Positions 32,541-44,200 of a stretch of 64,000 bases of DNA are shown in pieces (within the stretch, counting starts at the first letter, position 1; each line of letters starts with the position of its first letter). The stretch is from Lepus europaeus (lineage: Eukaryota; Chordata; Mammalia; Lagomorpha; Leporidae). The stretch covers positions 102,702,448 to 102,766,447 of the forward strand of contig NC_084835.1 in assembly GCF_033115175.1 (NCBI RefSeq), in the 5' to 3' direction. The position numbers and the translations under genes are program-made. The notes under the pieces were generated by a model. That model was not told the DNA's origin. It made no database searches and saw only the letters and a program-made list of their open reading frames with translations.

Positions 32541-34711
32541 AACACCCTGGGTCCAGGGTTGCAAGGTAAAATACAAGAAGCCAAGTTCAAGTTAAATCCA
32601 AGCTAAACAATTAATACTTTATCAGTATAAAAATATCCCAAATATTGAATCAGATAAATGTAACCTTAAAAATTATTTATTGTTTATCTGAAATTCAAAT
32701 TGAAATGGGCATTGTATATTTTTATTCACTAAATCTTGCAACTCAACATCAGTTTCAGCATCTTCTGAAGCCTGCAGTTCCAGTCCTAACCATTCCTTTA
32801 TGTTTTCCTTAATCCATTTGCTAATCTGAATTTAATAAATATTTAAATTGTTAAATGCTATTTCTATTTCTGATTAATTTTAAAAGGTGTTTTGAATGTA
32901 TCACACTCTTTCTGAATATGGAATAATTTCTGGATAAAAATCTCAAAATATTGGGATTTATTATTTCAAAATGAATGCCCCAGGTTATTTCAGAGCCAAA
33001 TAGTTGAAAACAAATAACTAAACCTTTCCTTTTGTAGCCATTTCTCCTTAAGTAAACAGCCATATGAGTTTTGTTACCTGTCCTCCTAAGTTCCAAGAGC
33101 AGAGAGGAGATTCAAGCTCAATAATTACTGGTAAACATCATCATTACTAAGGGAACAGAAATTCATGGCCAAAGTCTAAAAAAAAAACAAACAAACAAAA
33201 CAAACAAACAAACAAAAAAACAGCTCAGCACACATTAACTATTTAAACCATGAAGCTAGTTGTACATTGTTTACTATACCAGTTATACCTCAAATTTAGT
33301 AAATTTTTAACACTACAAGAACTGTTGACTTTTCAATTTTAATTTTACAGGTCTTATAGTCCATTCTAAGCTGTTTGCATTAGTGACATTTGTAATCAAT
33401 GATAAATTGTGCCTACACAGACAATCTTGAGAATTAAATAACAATTAGAACAATATTTACATAAGGTCTGTTTTGTGGTTCCCCTCTCCCATTATAGAAT
33501 ATGCTTTGTGATTTGCTCTTAATCATAATTTATATCCTTAGTGTTTGAGCACCTAATGGATTATAGAACATTTTTTAGAAGTATTTATTTCTCACAAAGC
33601 TAATGGATACCAAATGTGATTTTCCTAATTCTAAGAAAAATAAAGCTTGTATTGTGTTCATTTAGTGTTATTGGAGAGAACGTTATTGAGACATCCTTGA
33701 TCTCTGTATTCTAAAGATTCAAAATGGAAATCTAAGCCTCATCAGGACAGGTGGCAAGTAACGGAATCTTTCCCGAATTCCTGGTTTTAATGATATTTTA
33801 AATTCTGTCGGTACCCCAGGCAGAGAAGGATAAAAAACAAGCAAAGTACTGATGGTGTATGAGTTAATGAGAGGATAACTGATAAAATTAAACCTTTGCA
33901 ACCTGCTGAGCTAACCCAAACTTGCTAAGCTACTAGAACATTAATGAGTAAGAGATCTTAATTAAATTGTTTGTAATTAACTCTCCCAAGAGTAAAAAGT
34001 GTGAAAGTAGCACAAAGTGAAATACCTGTGGCACTTACATGCAATAGAAAAAGTCATTTTCACACAAATCATATGCAGAGATACAGATAAAATGTATGTA
34101 TGCACATACGTATATCAGTGCTGTACAAACTCTGGTGATTTCTTTTCTCTTGAAATTTCTCCAAGCTACAATTTTAGAATGTTAATATTAATATCTGTTA
34201 TATAATGTAAATGATACATCCTGTCTTGTCAGTGACTACTGTGAATCCTAACATGAACTAGGGATTTCCAATTAAAGGAATAACATTTTCTATCTAAATT
34301 TCATGAGATTTAGATCTTCTGTAGATTGTAAGACAAATTTACACAGCAGAAATCCCTGGTTAGGAAGGGACTAATGGGTAGTGATGTTCACCTATGTGTC
34401 AAAAGGATCTCTGTTTTTTCCAGAGGATCAATGCAGCCAGTCCAGTGGTAGTTGCCGCATCCAAGTCTAATGACAGCCTGGCATGACACGTGGATCAGAA
34501 CCCACCAAGACAACCAAACGCACACCATACCCTGAATCATGAACAGCTTATTCACAAGTTCAGGCATTGCAAGAGGTGCTGAGACACAAAAAATGCAAAA
34601 GACCTGGCTCTTGGCTTAAGCATCTTGCAGGCTAGCAGACTAAAAGATAGAGGGGTACAAGCCTTGACCAACAAAGCTCAAAGTCTTAAAGGTTTTATTC
34701 ATTTCTGCGTG
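32541..34711. other. unique AT-rich DNA, no gene recognised
   Basis: Long AT-rich stretch with an (AAAC)n run at 33178-33222. Homeodomain-like words cluster near 33955-33985 (CTTAATTAAATTG, TTGTAATTAACTC), but AT-richness alone may explain them. Confidence 0.45.
33178..33222. repeat. (AAAC)n microsatellite
   Basis: Runs of AAAC with A-run interruptions. No SINE body lies upstream. Confidence 0.85.
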
Positions 34712-34772
34712 TTTTAAAATGTATTTATTTGTTTGAAAAGCAGAGTTACAGAAAGCGAGGGATAGACACAGA

Positions 34773-34814
<42 letters not shown>

Positions 34815-35060
34815 ATCTTCCACCCCTGGTTCACTCCCCAAATGACCCAATGGCCAGGTTGAAGCCAGGAGCCTGGAACTCCATCTGAATCCCCCACAAG
34901 GATGGACCAGGTGCCCAAGCACTTGGACCATCCTCTGCTGCCTTTCCAGGCACGTTAGCAGGGAGCTGGATAGGAAGTTGAGCATTCAGGATTCAAACTG
35001 ATGTCCATATGGGTTGCTGGTATCACAGGTGGCAGCTTAACCCAGAGCCCCAAAAGCCCC
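34712..35060 (-). mobile_element. old CSINE, antisense, with CA/GA expansion
   Basis: TTTTAAAATGTATTTATTTG then a CA run and GA run (34768-34814), GAAGCCAGGAGCCTGGAACT, CACTTGGACCATCCTCTGCT, GGCAGCTTAACCCAGAGCCC. The expanded (CA)n(GA)n has grown from the GA-rich tract of the SINE. Confidence 0.85.
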
Positions 35061-35210
35061 ATTTCTGTGTTTGCTACACGTTTCTGTTGAAACTACATTG
35101 CTTGCTATATGAAAACCTATAAATTCTGATCAATTGAACAGTAATGTAAGTGGCTATGTTTCCTGAGCTATGAGAGTCTAATGTAAAGTCTTAATATTAT
35201 GAAGGTGTTA

Positions 35211-35469
35211 GGGCTGGCCCTGTGCCGCAGCTGGTTAAAGCCCTGGCCTGAAGCGCTGGCATTTCATATGGACGCTGGTTCGAGTCCCAGCTGCTCCTCT
35301 TCTGATCCATCTCTCTGCTACGGCCTGGGAAAATAGTAGAAGATGGCCCAAGTCCTTGGGCCCCTGCACCTGCGTGGGAGACCCGGAAGAAGCTCCTGGC
35401 TCCTGGCTTCAGATAGGTGCAGCTCCGGCCATTGTAGCCATTTGGGGAGTGAACCAATGGATGGGAGAC

Positions 35470-35521
<52 letters not shown>

Positions 35522-35540
35522 TCTCTCTGTGGTGTAACTC
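35211..35540 (+). mobile_element. CSINE, 3'-truncated
   Basis: Complete head GGGCTGGCCCTGTGCCGCAG and body with B-box-like GGTTCGAGTCCC at about 35278, then a long pure CT run (35470-35514). It ends at GTGTAACTC without the usual CTTTCAAATAAA and poly(A) tail. No target duplication is evident. Confidence 0.88.
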
Positions 35541-35636
35541 ATAGTGGACAGTAACCAAGGAAAGTCTCTGAGATGCTGTGTGTGTAAAGATTTCTATTTA
35601 ACCTTGTTTACCATAGTGATAAATTATGAATATCCT

Positions 35637-35800
35637 GGGCCAGGTGTTTAACCTGGCAGTTGAGACTCAGGTTAAGATGTGATACCCGTGTCTCACATGA
35701 GAGCACTTAGGTTTGTTTTCTGGCTCTGATTCCTACATCCAGCTTCCTGCTAATGCAGATCCTGAGAGGCAGTAGAGCTGACTTAAGAAAGTGGGTTCTT
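35637..35800 (+). mobile_element. old C-type SINE, 5' half
   Basis: GGGCCAGGTGTTTAACCTGG, GTTAAGATGTGATACCCGTG, CTTCCTGCTAATGCAGATCC and GAGAGGCAGTAGAG are typical of an older C-SINE. The rest may be lost or displaced by the CSINE that starts at 35801. Confidence 0.65.
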
Positions 35801-36127
35801 GGGGCCGGCGCTGTGGCACAGCGGGTTAAAGCCCCAGCCTGCAGCACCGGCATCCCATATGGGCACTGGTTTGAGTCCCAGCAGCTCCACTTCTGATCTA
35901 GCTCTCTGTTATGGCCTGGGAAAGCAGTAGAAGATGGCCCAACTCCTTGGGCCTCTGCACTCATGTGGGAGACCTGGAAGAAGCTCCTGGCTCCTGGCTT
36001 CAGACTGGCACAGCTCCGGCTGTTGCGGCCAACTGGGGAGTGAACCAGAGGATGGAAGACTCTGTCTCTGTGTCTACCTCTCTCTGTAACTCTGTCTTCC
36101 AAACAAATAAAATAAATCTTTAAAAAA
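35801..36127 (+). mobile_element. CSINE, full length
   Basis: GGGGCCGGCGCTGTGGCACA to CAAATAAAATAAATCTTTAA plus A-run. The head (GGCACAGCGGGTTAAAGCCC) and the tail (TCTGTAACTCTGTCTTCCAA) match the 26840 and 35211 type. Target duplication not identified. Confidence 0.9.
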
Positions 36128-37179
36128 ATATATTATGTAGGTGTGACCCAACCCACCTATACTATCTCTGACCTTGACACTGAGGTCAGCATCCCTCAAA
36201 TCTGAGCAAGTCTGATAACGCATTAAGAAACAGCATATGGAGCTGGGAAGACTTGGTTAATGTGGGTCCTCTCCTGTTCCCTCCCTCTGTCACCATTGCC
36301 AGAATAAAATTCAAATGGTCACCACTATCTCTGTTCAGTGGACCCTTCACCATCTCTGGCCTCTAGAGGTCACTGAACTTGAGAGCCAAGGGTGACCCCA
36401 GGGAACCATATCTGCTCCATTTTTGACATCATTACTTTTGATCTCAGTACTATCTTTTTATTAACTGTTGACTAAAGTAATGCTAAACCAGAGAGAATGG
36501 ATCCTTCTTGGGGTCCAGTGAGCAGTCTCTCTAATCCGGGAACCTGCTGACTTTCAGTCAAAGATGTTTGGGAAGCAGCCTCATTGCACTTCTATTACCT
36601 TCAGTTAAAAAAATGAGTAATGCCCTGGCATATCAGATCATCCAGCAATAAAACATTTTTGAGTGCCTGTTGTTTTTTAGCAAAGGAACCAACAAAGTGC
36701 TCTCCCTGCTGCAGAACCGCAGTGCATTTTGTTTACTTATGCACCCTCAGATTTCAAGAGTATGTGCTTCTCTGCATCACCCATGTCTGCACTCCCAGGG
36801 TGCTTCAGGCCTGTCCCACGGTCCCAGCTCTCCTACCCCAAAATCTACTCAAAAGCCTATGTTCACCCATAACTTTGTATTCCTGGATCATCTCACCTCT
36901 CAAGTTTCCAGGCTCAAGTGCCAAGCTAATTTTTTTAAGTTTATCTTTCTAGGGGAGTTCTGTTGCCCCTTTTGAACATCTGAACTTTGGCCAGGTGAGT
37001 TAATGTCCCCAACTTCATCTCTGACATTGAGAAAGCTGTATTTCTGACTCCCAATGACTTGCTGTGACATTGAATGGCATTGTCCATGAACTTTACTTCA
37101 ATGCAGTCTGCTAATATCACTCATTCGTGTCTTTTGCTCATTTACATTTAACTTGCTGAGTCTCATCCCATCTGTTGGA
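36128..37179. other. unique DNA, no gene recognised
   Basis: Overlapping frames of 110 and 101 codons at 36620-36975 lie in a pyrimidine-rich region without a domain. The stretch has a LINE-like look but cannot be assigned. Confidence 0.4.
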
Positions 37180-37505
37180 GGCATCAGTAGGGTATAAGCC
37201 TGGGTAAGAAAGATGAAGATTCCTTCTTTTGCCTGAATGTCTTCAAGCTTGGATGTCTGTCTTCTCTGTCTTTAGATTCTAAATCCAACTGGGATTCATA
37301 CAATTGGCTTTCCTGGTTCTCAAGCCTTTGGACTCAAACTAGAACTATGCCACTGGTTCTCCTGAATCTGTACTTCTCAGAATCTAGAATCTTGGGAGCC
37401 AGTGCTTTGTAATGATGCTCTTTATCTACCTGCCTCTATCCACATCTATCCATCCCTCCACCTACCCAATCAGTTCTGTTTCTCTGGAGAGCCCTAATAC
37501 AACAC
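37180..37505 (-). repeat. ancient interspersed repeat, family not assigned (possible MaLR/MER-type)
   Basis: Blocks TTCTCAAGCCTTTGGACTCA, ACTATGCCACTGGTTCTCCT, CAGTTCTGTTTCTCTGGAGA and GCCCTAATACAACA are part of a widespread ancient mammalian repeat that, in antisense, begins near TGTATTAGGGCTCTCCAGAG. I recognise the text pattern but not the family with certainty. Confidence 0.45.
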
Positions 37506-37524
37506 TGCAGGTGTCTTTAGGTTT

Positions 37525-38700
37525 TTGCAGGAACTCTTTATGATTATTGTTATAAATATTTTTCCAGATGGTAGTCTGGCTTTTGATCTTACTAATTTTT
37601 TGTTTTGACTTTGTAAGCTAAATATTTTTATATAGTTACCTACATTTTTCAAGACTCCCTCTTACCATCTGTGGAACTGAACAAACACATTTTATTAGTT
37701 TTCTAGTGATTTCTATACTTTATTATTTTATACTTAGATTTGAAAAGAGATCTTTTTCCAAAGATCTACCCTCTGATTTTTTATTTTTGTAAATTTTACC
37801 ACAGTGTTAATAGTCTACAGATAGGAATTATAAAAGTTCACCTCAAACAATGTTTAAAAGTGAATACACATATGTAACAAGCACACAAATCAGAGACTAA
37901 AAATAAAAACAAGGTCAGGTACTGAGACATAGTGGGTTTAAGATGCAACTTGTCAAGTCCACCTCCCATATCACAGAGCCTGGGATTGCATCCCACCTCT
38001 GTCTCTGCCTCTGTTTCCAATCCAGCTTCCTGCTAATGTCCCAGAGAGGCAACAGATGATGGTTTACGTACTTGAGTTCCTGTCACCCACGTAGCAGGCA
38101 TGGATGGAGTTACTAGCTAGCTGACTAGCTAGATAGTAGATCTATAGATCTTCTCTTAAATGTTTAAAACAATAGAACTCTGGAAACCTGCTTGTGCCTG
38201 CCCTCAATGGTTACCACTCTCTGACTTCTAACAGTATTGATCACTGCCTGCCTTTAGCCTCCAAGTCAATGTAATTATATGGTGCATGCTTTTATGAGGT
38301 TTGCCTCTTCTAGTCAGCATTATACTTGTGAGATTCAGCCAGACTTCTTCTCATTGCCATGTAGTATTGCCTTGAATTGATAAACTACAATTCATTTATC
38401 ATTTACCAATGATGCACTCTTGGGGTGATTCCATTTTTGGTTGTCAGGAGCAGTGCTTATGTGAATATTCATTCCAATGGATGTCTTTCGTGAATGCATG
38501 TGTGCATTGTTGTTGAGTAATTGCCAAGGACTGAAATTTTTAGGTCAAAAGGTACTTCTCCCTTTTTTTTCTTCTTTCAACAGTTTTCCTTACAGATTTC
38601 ATCAATAATCACCTATTGGATTATTCTCTGAATGTGAGCAACTTTTCACTTTAGATCCTCCCCTCTCGGTTTACTTGAGTACCAGTGAAACGACACACTA
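37525..38700 (-). mobile_element. ancient L1 fragment (antisense), split by an old SINE
   Basis: Antisense L1M landmarks are visible from about 38200: GTCAGCATTATACTTGTGAG, then TGCCATGTAGTATTGCCTTG, CTACAATTCATTTATCATTT, TTCCATTTTTGGTTGTCAGG and ATGAATATTCATTCC-like text. The left part (37525-37900) fits less clearly. No intact coding part. Confidence 0.55.
37912..38110 (+). mobile_element. old C-type SINE fragment
   Basis: AGGTACTGAGACATAGTGGG, GTTTAAGATGCAACTTGTCA, CCAATCCAGCTTCCTGCTAA, TACTTGAGTTCCTGTCACCC are older C-SINE landmarks; the CT tail is missing. Confidence 0.65.
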
Positions 38701-38736
38701 ATCATGAAAAATGTTGTCGAGTCCTACAGTTCCTGG

Positions 38737-39078
38737 ACTGCTATCTTTTTTTTTTTTTTTTTTTCTTTTGACAGGCAGAGTTAGACAGTGAGAGAGAGAG
38801 ACAGGTCTTCCTTCCATTAGTTCACCCCCAAATGGTTGTTATGGCCGGTGCGCTGCGCCGATCCGAAGCCAGGTGCTTCCTCTGGTCTCCCAAGTGGGTG
38901 CAGGGCCCAAGCACTTGGGCCATCCTCCACTGCCTTCCCGGGCCACAGCAGAGAGCTGGACTGGAAGAGGAACAACCGGGACAGAACCGGCGCCCCAACT
39001 GGGACTAGAACCCGGAGTACCGGTGCCGCAGGCAGAGGATTAGCCTAGTGAGCCGCGGCACTGGCCAACTGCTATCTT
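38737..39078 (-). mobile_element. CSINE (duplicated-B-box subfamily), antisense
   Basis: The body is 38748-39066, with poly(T) interrupted by one C, then TTGACAGGCAGAGTTAGACA. Target duplication ACTGCTATCTT at 38737-38747 and 39068-39078. Two related B-box regions at 38971-38994 and 38995-39018. Relatively CpG-rich, as expected of a young copy. Confidence 0.93.
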
Positions 39079-39313
39079 CTCTGTGTAGACTGCCTCCCCT
39101 GGTCCCTCTCAGAGGCAAAGGAAAATTACTTGCACCTAAGTTTGGATCCAGACAACTCCCTAGTCTCCCACCTGAGTGGCCTAGCCTGCACTGCTTGTAA
39201 AATGCAAAGACTACTTTTGTCCATTTAGTTAAGGCCTAGAGGCGGATGAGGGAAGAATGAGAGTCTCCTCTTTCTGGAAGGCCACACCCTGGTCCCTGTC
39301 TGGCTTTCTAAGG

Positions 39314-39349
39314 GGTGTGTGTGTGTGTGTGTGTGCATGCATGTGTGCA
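39314..39349. repeat. (GT)n microsatellite
   Basis: GT run with a short GCATGCATGT interruption. Confidence 0.9.
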
Positions 39350-41459
39350 GGGTGGGAAGGGTTTAAAGATAGAAAGGAATGCCTGCTTTGAGGGAAAAAT
39401 CCCAAGGCCTGCTTTACCACACCAGCTGCATGAGAAACCAGTTCTAAGATGGAGACGATTCAAAGAGGAAATGGTCCCTACATGCGGAAGAGAGAGCACA
39501 AACCACTCCGCTCCTCCTTGAGCCTTTTCCCCAAATGCCATGGTCTGCTTATGATTCTGACCGCATCAGCCCTGCTTCTTTGGTGGAGGGTGGGGAGAGG
39601 AGCTCAGGTTTCACCCATACCGCTAACCAGTAGTTCACAATGTGTTAGCACTTACCCGGCACACCTTCAACTTAGCATGTCTAAAATCAAACCCTTATAT
39701 TTTCCCCAAACCAAATCCCCTTTCAGACTTCTCAGTTTCTGTCAGCTGCAAAAAGTACAATCACACGGCTCAAAACCTTAGAAACAATTTCAGATTCTTT
39801 ATCTAGTCAGTTAAGAATTATTTTTATTCTTCAAAACTGTCTGTCTTAAAATGCCTATTGTGCCCACTTGGTATCATTTTTTACTACCTCAAAAGTGGAT
39901 TACTGCCAAAGCATCCTATCTCCCTAACTCAGCCTACTACTCCATTCAGCTTAGCTGCCACCTTAACATGAATCTTTAAAACAAGGGTGACTTCCTAATG
40001 TTACTCATCTTATGACAAAGCTTTAGAGCCTCCATCAGAGCAACAAAAGCTAGCAGGACTTATGGACATTTGAACTGTTAATGAGCAGCTATAAATAATA
40101 TAATGAAATTATGCTTTTCAAACACAGTATAGATAGGCTGCTGTTGAACAACGAATTCTAGAATAATCAAGACTAGAAGCATTTAACCATTTTAGAATTC
40201 AAGTTTATAAGTACACTTTAGAAAACAGTTTCAATAGAATGTTGTGAGCAAAAGCTTGATTGCAGATTGTGGAGAGTGAAGAAGAAATATCTTTGGGGCA
40301 GCTGGAACGCAGGCCTGTGTAGGATATGCAGGCAGTGAGTTTTGAATAATGTGCAGAAGCAAGCATTTTCCTTTATGGACTCTCAAAATGTGTCCTCTAG
40401 CACTGCCTTTCTTCAAACAGGGCATAAACCTGAGTATTTAATCAAATTTCTCCAGGATTAAAATAGGCACTCCCTGTCTGTCTCTACGACTTATGTCCAA
40501 AGCCGATGCAGCTAATCCAACCACAGACACACTCGCTCCCTGTCAGTCTCCACTTAGTTCAGATCTCCTGATTCAACCCTGGCACTTCTCCCCTTTTCCA
40601 TTCCTGATCCACATCCCACCATAGATCCACGCAGGGAGTCTATTGGGAATTCTGCAAGGAATGAGAAAGATATAGCTGCCTTCACTGATCCTGTCTTTCT
40701 TTCATCTGGCTTCCTGAAAACATACAGCATCTACTCTATGTTAAAAACATTACCATGCATTTTTGTGAAAGGAAAAGTAAACATTATATATTGCTTATCT
40801 TCGCAGAACTTACTCTGTAGATAGTGGTTGAAGATTCTCTAAACTCTTTCTCTCTGCTCCCTCCCCAAACATGCAAGTCTTAAATTTTGGGATTAAATAT
40901 CAATTGCTTCTTGTCTCTTTTCCAATTGTGCCTTATGTGGGTATTATAACGTCAAATAGGTTGTGGAATGTTTTAAACCTAATGGGCCTCATTAGCTTTA
41001 GGTTTCTGCATGTAGCGCTATCTTCCCAGGAAATCCAGACAATTTGGAAGACTCCAAGCAAGGTGAAGCATGATAGACACGTAGAGAAGCTAGAATAGCA
41101 AATAGAAGCAGCAGAGGAGGGAAGCACCAAATCTGATCCCCAGTTGTCCAACATTTTCTTTCTAGAGCCAATATTTTAGGAGAGGTATGCTCCAAAGTGA
41201 ACAGAGTAGTCGTATGGCTTACACTTCTGATGGATTCTTTGCCTTTCTAGACTACTAAGCTTATATTTCCATTTAGACCTCCTGAGAGACTCCTAGACCA
41301 CAGCAGGACACTCTGCAAGAGCTCAGACTTTGGTGTCTCTCAATAGAGTTTCAGCCACAAAACACGCAAAGAGGTAACTATGAATATGCTCCAGGGAATG
41401 CCTCACACGCACCATCAATGAGCCCTGGAAACAGAAGAGTCAGGAGTTGAAGAAATGTA
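39350..41459. other. unique DNA, no gene recognised
   Basis: About 2 kb without an assignable repeat. Frames up to 110 codons (39449-39781) show no domain. Confidence 0.5.
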
Positions 41460-41875
41460 TGTTTTCTTTATTTCCTTTGCCACTCAAGAGCTGGCAAGGC
41501 ATAGTAGTGTCATTGTGCTACCATCCACCTCTTAATTCTCCTCCAATTAAGAGTTGAGGTCTTTGAACACTCCCCTTGAATCTGGGGGCAGGAGAGCTTT
41601 GTGACCACATTGATCCATAGAGTCTTATGGAAATAAAATTTGTGACTTCCAGTGTTAGTCATAAAAAGCCAAACAACTTCTACCTGGCTCCGATGGGATG
41701 GTCAGTATGGGGAAAACCAGTGATCATGTAAGGAATAGTTGAGCAACCTGTAGCCTTTGTGCTAAGGAGACTACATGGAAGGGCTTTGGTCAACAGCCCT
41801 GGCTGACCCCACTTTCCGGCCATCCCAAAGTCATCCACTGTATGAGTGCGATTTTCCTGGTCCCTTCATTCATCT
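41460..41875 (+). mobile_element. ancient MaLR LTR (MLT1-type), sense
   Basis: Blocks TCCCCTTGAATCTGGGGGCA, GCTTTGTGACCACATTGATC, CATAAAAAGCCAAACAACTT, CTACCTGGCTCCGATGGGAT and GACTACATGGAAGGGC follow the order of the older MLT1 LTR subfamilies (cttgaatctgggctggccttgtgac ... cagcttctgcttggctctc ... acatggagaggcc). No internal retroviral sequence is attached, so it is a solo LTR remnant. Confidence 0.65.
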
Positions 41876-42298
41876 AAGAACCAACAACTGACATTGGTAG
41901 AGACCAAGAAGGACAAAGAAACACCCAAATGAGCTTTGCCTGAATTCCCTAACTAAAGAATCCAAGCAATATGAAAATATAGGTGCCATATGGCCTCTAA
42001 GTGTGGGGGTAGTTTGCTGTGAGGGAATAGTAACCAGAAGAGAAGGACCTACAGCCTGAGAATACACGTCAAAGGCCCCATTGGGGTGATCTGGGGCAGA
42101 GAGGAATGGTGGTTCACAAGTTGACGTTGCTGAGTGGGCCTGAATGCAGAGCAAGGAAAATAACAAAGATTATTCCACTGGCTTTTGAAGTAGCAGTAGT
42201 GCCACGCCCCTTACACTCTCAGGTTCAGTGAGCCTACAGAAGTAGCGGCAAGGATCTCAGAAATCCTGTTTTGTGTCTCTACTCTGTTGCTTCAGGAC

Positions 42299-42770
42299 TG
42301 TATTAGTTTGTAAGGTTGCCATAACAGAGTACAACCAAGTGAGAGGCTTCAACCGTAGAAAACCACGGTCTCATGGTCCTGGGACGTGGAAGTCTAGGTC
42401 AAGGTGTCAGAGGCATTGGTTCTTTCTTAGGACAGTGAGGGAGGGAGACTCTGCACTTGGCCTCTTCCATGGCTTCTGGGGGTTGCTGGTATTCTGTGGT
42501 GTTTCTGGGTCTGAACAAGCATCATCCCAAACTCCCCCTTCATCTTCTTGTGGTGTTCTTCCCTTGCACAAGTATATGTCCAAACCTCTCCTTTAACAAA
42601 AGCACCAGCCATCTTGAATTAGATCCCACCCTGATGACTTCACAGTAATAGCAAATTACAATGGCAGTAACCCTATTTCCAGATAAGGTCACCTTCTTAA
42701 GTACTAGGGATTAGAATTTCAGCATACAAATTGCAGCTACGAGGACACAAGTCCACCCATACCATGGGCT
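42299..42770 (-). mobile_element. MaLR LTR (MLT1-type), antisense
   Basis: TGTATTAGTTTGTAAGGTTG begins it, followed by CCATAACAGAGTACAACCAA, GTCTAGGTCAAGGTGTCAGA, TAGATCCCACCCTGATGACT, TATTTCCAGATAAGGTCACC and TTAGAATTTCAGCATACAAA. The order matches an antisense MLT1-type LTR. Solo LTR, no coding part. Confidence 0.8.
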
Positions 42771-44087
42771 GTGTAACCATGTTCTGTTATGAAAATTAGC
42801 AATAGCACCCTCACTATCACTTCCAAAAGATGCTATGAGAGTTACATAATGTAGGCACACTGGAAAAGTCTGTGTTGGGTGCCAGTGCATGAGTGTCCTT
42901 GCTCCTACCCCAAGCAGTTCAGCATACAAGGTGTGAGATATGATGGTCCACAGGCCAGGAGCTCAGATGCTGTGCCTGTGTAAGGGTGTGGGCTGAATGG
43001 GAGTCTCAGTGGCATTTTGTGAGGGGATTTTTTTTTGGCTGGTGTTTCTGTGCTGCGTGGGATGGAGTGCATTTATGTTATTTTCACTTCCTACATAAGC
43101 AATGGCAGGTGCACCATTATGGAGAACTTCATCCCTCTTTGTGTGCCTTGGGGTTTTGTGTGTGGTCAAGTGGTACCGAGGGAAAGTTATATGTTGAACA
43201 CAAGGGGGCACACAGCAGCAAAAAATTCAATCCAGTTTTCCCCCTCAGCCTGTTCCGCTGGGGCTTAGCAGGCTCAGGAACAGTCATGTCTTTACCTTCG
43301 GAGATACTAAGACAGGGGTCCCAGAGATCAGGATACAGAGGTGACTGCTGTAATTCATCACCTGCAACTATTTCCATTCTGCCTCATCCCTTGTCCAGTG
43401 GACACATAACCCCCACAGCCCCAGCAGCAGGTGTACAAACTAAGAGTATATCTGTGACTGCCAGGAAAGAGGTGTTTATGAAGCCTTTCTAGAGGGGCCT
43501 GAATTTGCAGGAAAAACCCTACTAAAGGAACACAGATAGGCACGACTTTTTCATTTTATTGAAGCCAAGCAGCTTCTGAGTCAGTGCCCACTGACAACCC
43601 AAACAGAGCTCAGATCTGTGCTGAAAACCTGGGCCCAGTTCCCTTTCAGGAATGTGTGCACCACCTAGATGTTTGAAAATCAGAAAATCTGAGTCCATCG
43701 ATGAAATCAGCCCGCATAAGAACATCTGGCTGCCCTGGCTTGGGCTCTTCCAAGGAGATTCATCAGAATTCTGGGCCCTGAGGCTTTCTGTGGAGTTTCC
43801 CTCCAGCTTCACTGGGATAAATTGAAGATGAGATGACTGGAGCCACAGCTCGAGAAGGCGAAATCTCAAGGAATGGTACTTCAGCTGCCATACTCTGGGG
43901 CTGTTATCCCAACACTGACATCAAGAAATGGAGAGAGTCAACTCGAGTAAAAATTAAATCATCAATTTGAATCACAGCATATGCACGTGTCCCTTATTCT
44001 CTCCAACTAGGTGGGCATTCTTCTGTAGCTTTATATAGCCTCTCTGTCTTCCTATCCCCCTCCAGAGGTGGCGTCTGTTTAGGTTCA
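42771..44087. other. unique DNA holding the longest open frame (168 codons), not called a gene
   Basis: The plus-strand frame 42986-43492 is open for 168 codons, with further open frames on both strands over the same bases. It is rich in W, C, H and S with no domain, signal or homology that I recognise, and there is no polyadenylation or splice context. A GC-balanced, stop-poor stretch of non-coding DNA is the simplest reading. Confidence 0.45.
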
Positions 44088-44200
44088 CGGCACTCAAAGT
44101 ACCATGACCCAAGGACCAGCAGCACCTGGAAGATCATTAGGAAGTCAGCATTGTACCCTGGACCCATTCAGTCAGCCATTACATTTAGCAAGGTCCTTCC
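44088..44200 (+). repeat. MER5A-like hAT nonautonomous element fragment
   Basis: GGCACTCAAAGTACCATGAC, then AAGGACCAGCAGCACCTGGA and AGATCATTAGGAAGTCAGCA, then CCCTGGACCCATTCAGTCAG follow the MER5A consensus order (ctcaaagtgtggtcc, ggaccagcagcatca, ttagaaatgcaaa, acctactgaatcag). Confidence 0.7.

Noticed and set aside
42986..43492. 168-codon open frame as a novel gene
   Set aside because: No domain or signal recognised, other frames on both strands are also open over the same bases, and there is no exon or polyadenylation context. A chance frame in a stop-poor stretch is more likely. RNA evidence or conserved coding substitution patterns would be needed.
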